Positions 1 to 4,679 of a stretch of DNA of 7,365 bases are shown here, in pieces. Both the position numbers and the translations under genes were made by a program. Each line of letters begins with the position of its first letter. The stretch's first letter is position 1. The DNA is from Candidatus Kapaibacterium sp. (GTDB lineage Bacteria > Bacteroidota > Ignavibacteria > Kapaibacteriales > UBA2268), in the NCBI GenBank assembly GCA_030835065.1, contig JAUQWR010000546.1, forward strand, positions 1 through 7,365, written 5' to 3'. The notes under the pieces were generated by a model. It saw only the letters and a list, made by a program, of their open reading frames with translations, made no database searches and was not told the DNA's origin.

Positions 1-367
1 AATCAGCTTGTGAAGGTTGGATAGTACCTAAACCGGGACCACCACGGTTAACATTAGCGACCACGCAAGGAAGCTCTGCACTTGCAATATAAGACAAACC
101 TTCTTGCATCAAGCTCATACCAGGGCTTGAAGAAGTTGTCATAGTGCGTTTGCCGCATCCGGCTGCGCCGTAAATCATATTAATAGCTGCGACTTCGCTT
201 TCTGCTTGAAGCACAACCATACCGGTTCTTTGTGTTGCATCTTTGGCTAAATATTCTAATACTTCAGATTGTGGAGTAATAGGATATCCGAAATAAGCAT
301 CACATCCCGCACGAATCATAGCTTCTGCAAGGGCTTCGTTACCTTTCATTAATTTTATTTCGCCCAT
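1..367 (-). CDS. vorB: 2-oxoacid:ferredoxin oxidoreductase alpha subunit, VorB type (3' end outside the window)
   Basis: This is the N-terminal 122 residues of the alpha subunit of a multi-subunit, thiamine-diphosphate-dependent 2-oxoacid:ferredoxin oxidoreductase. The enzyme oxidatively decarboxylates a 2-oxoacid to an acyl-CoA in the cytoplasm and passes electrons to ferredoxin. Seen in the translation: [16 protein letters not shown] at the start, the family signature GYPITPQSE at residues 27-35, [11 protein letters not shown] at 54-64, the GCGKR and SSSPG stretch at 70-83, and [16 protein letters not shown] at 107-122. These fit the N-terminal pyrimidine-binding (domain I) part of the alpha chain. 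From memory the match is best to proteins named VorB (2-oxoisovalerate/3-methyl-2-oxobutanoate type), but the KorA (2-oxoglutarate) subfamily is close and substrate cannot be settled from this fragment. The start is fixed by the AAAAGGAG sequence 5 nt upstream. It follows the ferredoxin subunit by 43 nt, the usual delta-alpha order of such operons; the beta and gamma subunits should lie further left. The frame is intact to the edge. Confidence 0.93.
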   Translation of the reverse strand, partial: MGEIKLMKGNEALAEAMIRAGCDAYFGYPITPQSEVLEYLAKDATQRTGMVVLQAESEVAAINMIYGAAGCGKRTMTTSSSPGMSLMQEGLSYIASAELPCVVANVNRGGPGLGTIQPSQAD

Positions 368-372
368 TTCAT

Positions 373-380
373 CTCCTTTT
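373..380 (-). promoter_or_regulatory. Shine-Dalgarno sequence of vorB
   Basis: AAAAGGAG on the minus strand lies 5 nt before the ATG at 367. It selects this ATG over the out-of-frame ATG at 373-371, which it overlaps. A strong site like this is unusual for core Bacteroidia and is one reason to suspect an early-branching relative. Confidence 0.8.
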
Positions 381-410
381 AAACAAATTTTATCCTTATT
401 TTAAAAATTC

Positions 411-641
411 TTAGGCGGATTTTTCAATTTTTCTATAAACTGTTATTACCGCATCGGGGCATACAGTTGCACAATTTGCACAGCCTGTACAGTTTTGGTT
501 TACTGTAACCGCATAGCGGTAACCTTTTTTATTGATTGTTTCTGATAGAGCAATTGTTTCTTCGGGGCATGCATCTATACATAATTCACATCCCTTGCAC
601 TGCTCGATATTAACGATAATTTCTCCAATTGCTTTTGCCAT
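411..641 (-). CDS. Two-cluster 4Fe-4S ferredoxin, delta subunit of the 2-oxoacid:ferredoxin oxidoreductase
   Basis: A 76-residue iron-sulfur protein with two CxxCxxCxxxCP motifs: CKGCELCIDACP near residues 15-26 and CTGCANCATVCP near 51-62. This is the classical bacterial 2x[4Fe-4S] ferredoxin fold, in which the first three Cys of one motif and the last Cys of the other ligate each cluster. Its small size and its position directly upstream of vorB identify it as the electron-transfer (delta, VorD/KorD-like) subunit of that enzyme rather than a free ferredoxin; this is inference from context. The frame stays open upstream to an ATG at 674, giving 87 residues. I prefer the ATG at 641, because AAAAGGA lies 6 nt upstream of it and MAKAIGEI is the typical short lead into the first beta strand. 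No convincing promoter was found between this gene and the kinase gene. Confidence 0.9.
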   Translation of the reverse strand: MAKAIGEIIVNIEQCKGCELCIDACPEETIALSETINKKGYRYAVTVNQNCTGCANCATVCPDAVITVYRKIEKSA

Positions 642-647
642 AATTAG

Positions 648-654
648 TCCTTTT
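648..654 (-). promoter_or_regulatory. Shine-Dalgarno sequence that decides the ferredoxin start
   Basis: AAAAGGA on the minus strand ends 6 nt before the ATG at 641. It supports the 76-residue product over the longer version starting at 674, which has no comparable sequence at the right distance. Confidence 0.7.
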
Positions 655-843
655 CGTTTATCAATAATTGGCACAATTTCTTTTATTTATTTTATTTTTG
701 TCATTTTTAAAATACAATATTACGAAATATAATCTACCTTTCAAAACTTTTATACCATTTTTCTTTTAAAAAATTATTAATAATTTCAATTACTTACGTA
801 AAAGAAAACTTAGGCTAAACGAAATGTTAAACTTGATGTTTTA

Positions 844-852
844 TGTGGATAA
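844..852 (-). promoter_or_regulatory. Single perfect DnaA-box sequence
   Basis: TTATCCACA on the minus strand matches the strict DnaA-box consensus TTATNCACA. It lies in the AT-rich gap between the kinase stop codon and the ferredoxin gene. I saw no second box nearby and no dnaA, dnaN or other origin-linked gene, so this is not evidence for an origin. It could be a DnaA regulatory or titration site. A chance match is quite possible: one match to this motif in a few tens of kilobases is expected in random sequence. Confidence 0.3.
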
Positions 853-875
853 CTTTGCAAAATGATTAAAATCAA

Positions 876-2528
876 TTAATTAATATAATCCATTACAGTA
901 TCATTTTCTGAGCTTGGTATTTCGGTTATTTTATTTGTATTGCATATCATTGGTAGGAATATTTCAAATTCTGTATATTTTCCGGGCATGCTATCATATT
1001 TTATAGTACCAGATAATTTTTCAATTATTCTTTTTACAATAGATAAACCTAATCCTGTGCCTGAAATATCAACAACATTAATGCCTCTTCTGAATGGCTC
1101 ATATATCTTGTCGTGTAATTCGGGCGAAATCCCCATGCCATAATCTTTTACTTTAAATTTAAATCCATTATTGCTTGTCTCTATATTCAATTCTACAGGC
1201 GATTCTGCTTTAGAAAACTTACATGCGTTCGATATTAAGTTACTAAATATATGATATAAAGCTGATTTATCTGCTAATATATATAAATTACTATAATTGC
1301 AATTGAATATAATTTGATGGCTTGATTCATCAGCTGCTTTTCTTTCTTCGATTATATCAAATACTAATTCTACCAAATCTAATTCTACAGGTGAAAATTC
1401 ATTTTTTGAGCCTTCGAGCTTGCCCATCATCAATACATCATTGAGCATTGAAAGCATTCTATCTACTGATGATTGTATGCGGTTGAAGTGCTTATTGAAT
1501 GTATCATGTTTTGTCGGGACGCATGATTTGGTCATTAATGATACAGAAGACAAAATAACTGTAAGTGGAGTTCTGTATTCATGAGATACCATCGAAATGA
1601 ATCTACTTTTCATTTCATTTAGTTCTTTTTCTGACTTTAGAGCTTCCTGCAGTTCATTTTTCGCTTTTAAAAGTTCTTGTCCAGTTTTTTCACGCTCTTC
1701 AATTTCTACTTTCAATTGTTCGACTGCAGCTTCGAGTAATATTGTTCGTCTGGTAATGGTTTCTTCCAGATCGTCTGCCAATTTGCTTAATTTGTTTTCA
1801 GCTGCTATTTGACTGATTTTTCGATTCTTAAGTTCTTCAACCATTTTATTGAAACTAATGAAAATTTTACCGAAATCATCATTAGGTATGTCATCAATCT
1901 TAACATCGTAACTCTCATCTTCAGTGATTCTCTCAGTCAAATTTTTAAGTTTGACTAAAGGTGCGCTCAAAGGTTTTGATATTATTGTAGCTAGGAAGTA
2001 AGAAATGAATATTATTACGATAGACAATAAAACGATAAATATTATATATGAATTGATTTTTGATTTAATATATGTACCGTCTGAAACAATTTGAACATAT
2101 CCTTTGACTTCATTGTTCAATTTAATTGGACTTATCACCGAAGAAATATTGCCTTGATAAAAAATTGTATCTTTAAATCTTTCATTATCATAAATTCTTG
2201 TATCGAAATGAAGAGAATCCTTAATAAAAGAAGTAAAAAGCAACTGGTTTTCGTCATAAATATAAGCTTGTGTGATGTATGGAATATTAATCAATTTAGT
2301 TAATATTTTTTGAGCAGTTTCTCTATCTTCATACGAAAGAGCAGGCACAGAATATTCACCAAGCATTTTTGTATATAAGCGAATATTATCTTCCTGATCT
2401 TCTTTTAATCGACTTTCTTGATTTAATACAATAAAAATAAAGGATGCAAAAGTAAGTATCAAAGATACGAATAGTATTGCACCTATAATTTTATTTTTAA
2501 CAGTCATATTATTAGAAATTCCGAACAT
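876..2528 (-). CDS. Membrane-bound sensor histidine kinase (periplasmic sensor, HAMP, HisKA, HATPase_c)
   Basis: A 550-residue transmembrane histidine kinase that should autophosphorylate on His316 and pass the phosphoryl group to an unidentified response regulator. Order of parts: TM1 about 14-35; an extracytoplasmic sensor about 36-157, possibly CHASE8-like (the stretch ILTKLINIPYITQAYIYDE suggests this, unproven); TM2 about 158-182; HAMP about 182-235; a charged coiled coil about 236-305; HisKA with the H box SHEYRTPL (315-322); then HATPase_c with N box SNLISNACKFS (N434), G1 DYGMGIS (462-468), F box IYEPFRRG (475-482) and G2 GTGLGL (490-495). All catalytic boxes are present, so it is predicted active. 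There is no fused receiver domain and no response regulator next to it in the window, so it is an orphan kinase as far as can be seen. The ATG at 2528 has only GAGGCGA closely upstream, a poor 3-nt spacing; the ATG at 2507 (residue 8) is an alternative start. The ligand is unknown. Confidence 0.93.
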   Translation of the reverse strand: MFGISNNMTVKNKIIGAILFVSLILTFASFIFIVLNQESRLKEDQEDNIRLYTKMLGEYSVPALSYEDRETAQKILTKLINIPYITQAYIYDENQLLFTSFIKDSLHFDTRIYDNERFKDTIFYQGNISSVISPIKLNNEVKGYVQIVSDGTYIKSKINSYIIFIVLLSIVIIFISYFLATIISKPLSAPLVKLKNLTERITEDESYDVKIDDIPNDDFGKIFISFNKMVEELKNRKISQIAAENKLSKLADDLEETITRRTILLEAAVEQLKVEIEEREKTGQELLKAKNELQEALKSEKELNEMKSRFISMVSHEYRTPLTVILSSVSLMTKSCVPTKHDTFNKHFNRIQSSVDRMLSMLNDVLMMGKLEGSKNEFSPVELDLVELVFDIIEERKAADESSHQIIFNCNYSNLYILADKSALYHIFSNLISNACKFSKAESPVELNIETSNNGFKFKVKDYGMGISPELHDKIYEPFRRGINVVDISGTGLGLSIVKRIIEKLSGTIKYDSMPGKYTEFEIFLPMICNTNKITEIPSSENDTVMDYIN

Positions 2529-2529
2529 T

Positions 2530-2607
2530 CGCCTCAGTAATTAATGGAAAAGCAGACTTTAAAAGGCGGCTTTTCCCCCCGAGATCGTCCCTTTAATCTC
2601 GAAAGCC
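2530..2607 (-). promoter_or_regulatory. Structured 5' leader of the histidine kinase with mutually exclusive hairpins (candidate RNA switch)
   Basis: Read on the minus strand, this leader has three pairings visible by eye. (A) GGCTTTCGAGAT (2607-2596) pairs perfectly with ATCTCG (2585-2580) plus AAAGCC (2573-2568), a 12-bp stem with a 6-nt bulge GGGGGA and a 10-nt loop. (B) GGAAAAGC (2576-2569) pairs perfectly with GCTTTTCC (2553-2546), using bases that A also needs. (C) CGCCT (2568-2564) pairs with AGGCG (2534-2530), the Shine-Dalgarno-like sequence just before the kinase ATG, and could form as a pseudoknot with B. The base pairing is seen directly; that it regulates translation is inference. 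It does not match any riboswitch class I can recall. It could instead be a DNA-level repeat. Confidence 0.4.
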
Positions 2608-2616
2608 AACAGTTTT

Positions 2617-2646
2617 ATTATCTCAACACACATAATAATTGCCCAA
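2617..2646 (-). promoter_or_regulatory. Weak candidate promoter for the histidine kinase
   Basis: On the minus strand TTGGGC (2646-2641), an 18-nt spacer and GATAAT (2622-2617) resemble a sigma70-type promoter. The -10 is one base off consensus and the -35 only half matches. Transcription would start near 2610, immediately before the first strand of the leader stem at 2607, which is what a structured leader would need. No exact Bacteroidota TAnnTTTG element reading left was found here, so confidence is low. Confidence 0.3.
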
Positions 2647-2874
2647 ATACAATTATTTGCCATAATATAAGTCCTAAATTAGTCAAAAACAATTAAATGT
2701 TGCTTATAAAAAAATAATATATAATTAATAGAGCTAGATAAAACTAAAATATTCAATTAATAGTATTGTAATTAAGTGATTGATAAATAAAAATAATAAC
2801 AATATACTTGATTAGTTGATTTAATTGAAGCTAAAAAAAACAAAAAAAATATTAGCTAATAATTCAAAATTTGT

Positions 2875-2902
2875 AAAAGTGTCAAAAAAATTACACACTT
2901 TT
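2875..2902. promoter_or_regulatory. Perfect 8-bp inverted repeat abutting the recJ promoter (candidate operator)
   Basis: AAAAGTGT (2875-2882) and ACACTTTT (2895-2902) are perfect inverted copies separated by 12 nt. The right arm ends 2 nt before the recJ -33 element at 2905. There is no rightward gene upstream that would need a terminator, and the stem has only four G-C pairs split over two arms at the loop end, so a protein-binding operator is more likely than a terminator. The binding protein is unknown. Confidence 0.35.
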
Positions 2903-2904
2903 TA

Positions 2905-2936
2905 TTTGAAAAAATAAAAAAAATATCGTAAATTTG
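2905..2936 (+). promoter_or_regulatory. Bacteroidota-type promoter of the recJ operon
   Basis: TTTG (2905-2908), a 20-nt spacer and TAAATTTG (2929-2936) match the Bacteroidota primary-sigma consensus TTTG/TAnnTTTG exactly, with normal spacing. The start point would be near 2941-2943, giving a leader of about 25 nt before the TTG start codon at 2967. A-tracts lie upstream and within the spacer. Confidence 0.65.
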
Positions 2937-2966
2937 AAGTAATTAAGAAATAATATAGGTTAAACC

Positions 2967-4679
2967 TTGGATTATCGTTGGACATTAAAGAAAAATGACG
3001 ATGAGAGTATCATACAAAACTTAGTGAAGCAGTTAAAAGTCCCGAGGAGCCTGGCGAAAGTCCTGGCAGCGCGAGATTTGAAAAGCATGGAAGAAGCTGA
3101 AAAGTTTTTTTCGCCGGCGTTTGAAGATTTGCACAATCCCTTCATATTGAAGGATATGCAAAAAGCAGTGGATAAGATTTTAAAAGCAATCGAGAATCGG
3201 GAGCAGATTTGGATTCATGGCGATTATGATGTAGATGGTACCGCGAGTGCGTCTCTTATGTGCCTGTTTCTTAGAGAAATAGGTGCGACAGTCGACTATT
3301 ATATACCCGATAGATTTGATGACGGATATGGTCTTTCCAAAAAAAGCATTAATCTTGCTTTAGCCAAAAACGCTAAGATTTTGATTACTGTCGATGTCGG
3401 CATCACTTCTTATGAATCTCTCAGATATGCCAAAGAGAATAATATTGAAACTATTATTTGCGATCACCACGAGCCGGGTAATGAATTGCCCGAGGCTTAT
3501 GCAATTTTAGATCCACTGGTACCGGGATGTAAATATCCTTTCAAACCATTGGCTGCTTGCGGTGTCGCTTTTAAGTTTATTCAAGGTATTTCTCAACATC
3601 TTGGCAAGCCCGAGATGGCATATGAGTATCTGGATTTTGTTGCTATAGCTTCTGCTGCTGATATGGTGCCGCTTGTTGGCGAAAATAGAGTGATGGTTCA
3701 TTTCGGTCTAAAACAATTAAATGCAAATCCACGCCCGGGAATTAAGGGCTTGATTTATTGCACTGGACTGAAACAAGGGCAGATTACTGCTTCTAATATT
3801 GTTTATGCTGTTGCTCCATTAATTAATGCTGCAGGTAGATTGGGCGATGCCAGACGCTCAGTAGAAATGATGCTTCAAAATGATGAATTTGCTGCTTTCA
3901 GAATTGCTCAGCAGCTGGAAGATGAAAATCGTAAACGTAGATTATTTGATCAGCAAACTTTCGAAGAATCAATTCCTATTGCTGATAAGTTTATTGCTCA
4001 ACAAGACAGACGTTCGCTTGTTATTCATGGTGATGATTGGCATGCTGGCGTTATTGGTATTGTTGCTTCGCGTTTGGTAGATAAATATCATTTGCCATCT
4101 GTTTTGCTTACTACTATTGATGGTATTGCAAAAGGTTCTGCTCGAAGTATTAGTGATTTTGATATCCATACTGCTCTTAAAGAATGTGAACATCTTTTGA
4201 TTGAATTTGGAGGTCACAAACACGCTGCAGGTCTTTCACTTAAAATTGATAATATACCTGCATTCCGTGATGCATTCGATAAAATTGCTCATAATTTTAT
4301 CTCCCGCGAAATGCTTGTACCTGAAATTCAGATTGATACTGAATTGCAGTTTAATGAATTGTCTCCTACTTTTTTGAGGACTCTTGGCAATTTTGCTCCT
4401 TATGGCTTTGTCAATAATAAGCCCATATTTTTCTCGCGTGGAGTGAAATCAGTGAATGGAATTAAAATTGTTGGTAATAATAGTATTCGTTTTAGAGCAA
4501 TTCAAAATCATTTTGTTATTGATGCCATCGGTCAGAATTTAGCTCATAAATTAAATTCTTGCCAGGGTGGTAAATCGTTTTCGATTGTTTATAATATAGA
4601 AACTCATAATTTTAACGGCCAGAAAGCTCCTCAGCTTGCTATTAAGGATATTAGGCCAGATGATGAAGTTGTTTTGTGA
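2967..4679 (+). CDS. recJ: Single-stranded-DNA-specific exonuclease RecJ
   Basis: A 570-residue DHH-family 5'-3' exonuclease on single-stranded DNA, used in RecF-type recombination, mismatch and base-excision repair; metal (Mn/Mg) dependent and cytoplasmic. Motifs seen in order: HGDYDVDGTAS (84-94), TVDVG (141-145), the DHH signature CDHHEPG (165-171), ASAADMVPL (residues about 228-236, D232), NAAGRLGDAR (287-296), WHAGVIGIVASR (358-369) and the DHHA1 GGHKHAAG motif (415-422). The remaining C-terminal part, about 455-570, fits the OB-like DNA-binding domain. Length is normal for the family and no key residue is missing. The start is a TTG: an in-frame TAA ends at 2963, just upstream, while the RW-rich N-terminus typical of RecJ begins right after the TTG, so a later ATG (residue 41) would remove conserved sequence. 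AGGT 6 nt upstream is a weak ribosome-binding site. The 3' end overlaps the next gene by 20 bp. Confidence 0.96.
   Translation: MDYRWTLKKNDDESIIQNLVKQLKVPRSLAKVLAARDLKSMEEAEKFFSPAFEDLHNPFILKDMQKAVDKILKAIENREQIWIHGDYDVDGTASASLMCLFLREIGATVDYYIPDRFDDGYGLSKKSINLALAKNAKILITVDVGITSYESLRYAKENNIETIICDHHEPGNELPEAYAILDPLVPGCKYPFKPLAACGVAFKFIQGISQHLGKPEMAYEYLDFVAIASAADMVPLVGENRVMVHFGLKQLNANPRPGIKGLIYCTGLKQGQITASNIVYAVAPLINAAGRLGDARRSVEMMLQNDEFAAFRIAQQLEDENRKRRLFDQQTFEESIPIADKFIAQQDRRSLVIHGDDWHAGVIGIVASRLVDKYHLPSVLLTTIDGIAKGSARSISDFDIHTALKECEHLLIEFGGHKHAAGLSLKIDNIPAFRDAFDKIAHNFISREMLVPEIQIDTELQFNELSPTFLRTLGNFAPYGFVNNKPIFFSRGVKSVNGIKIVGNNSIRFRAIQNHFVIDAIGQNLAHKLNSCQGGKSFSIVYNIETHNFNGQKAPQLAIKDIRPDDEVVL

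Larger units (their letters stand above)
2529..2966. other. Divergent intergenic region between the histidine kinase and recJ
   Basis: This 438-bp stretch has no open reading frame I would call a gene. From left to right it holds a GC-richer island (about 2530-2607) with overlapping inverted repeats that would be the kinase mRNA leader; a weak sigma70-like promoter reading left (2617-2646); a small inverted repeat CAAATA/TATTTG (2644-2649 and 2654-2659); about 160 bp of very AT-rich DNA with nothing I can name; an AGCTAA/TTAGCT pair flanking A-tracts (2829-2834 and 2852-2857); a perfect 8-bp inverted repeat (2875-2902); and the recJ promoter. The repeated A-tracts from 2834 to 2924 suggest intrinsically curved DNA or an UP-like element for recJ. 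Confidence 0.7.

Noticed and set aside
532..732. Plus-strand frame of 66 codons over the ferredoxin gene
   Set aside because: It is antisense to the two cysteine motifs that define the ferredoxin; its translation is low-complexity hydrophobic sequence.
715..740. Bacteroidota promoter for the ferredoxin-vorB operon (TATATTTC on the minus strand)
   Set aside because: The -7 element is one base off and there is no TTTG at 17-23 nt upstream, only one at 10 nt.
863..874. TGATTTTAATCA palindrome just after the kinase stop, read as its terminator
   Set aside because: The stem is 4-5 A-T-rich pairs with a very small loop and only a short T run; too weak to claim.
2091..2303. Plus-strand reading frames inside the kinase gene (also 940-1143 and 1597-1812)
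   Set aside because: They lie antisense to an intact histidine kinase with all catalytic motifs, have no recognisable domains and no ribosome-binding sites.
2546..2580. GGAAAAGC/GCTTTTCC hairpin as a rho-independent terminator
   Set aside because: On the plus strand it is followed by a C run, not a T run, and no rightward gene ends before it; on the minus strand it precedes the kinase rather than following a gene.
2568..2607. Match of the kinase leader to the cyclic-di-GMP class I riboswitch
   Set aside because: GGGACG and AAAGCC segments recall parts of that class, but the conserved order, the CACAGGGCAAACC-like core and the second hairpin are missing.
3104..3111. Run of seven T in recJ as a phase-variation or frameshift site
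   Set aside because: A run this short is common in AT-rich coding DNA and the reading frame is intact across it.
3880..4223. Overlapping frames on both strands inside recJ (3880-4080 plus, 3969-4223 minus, 3507-3701 minus)
   Set aside because: Shadows of the conserved DHH/DHHA1 coding sequence; none resembles a protein family.
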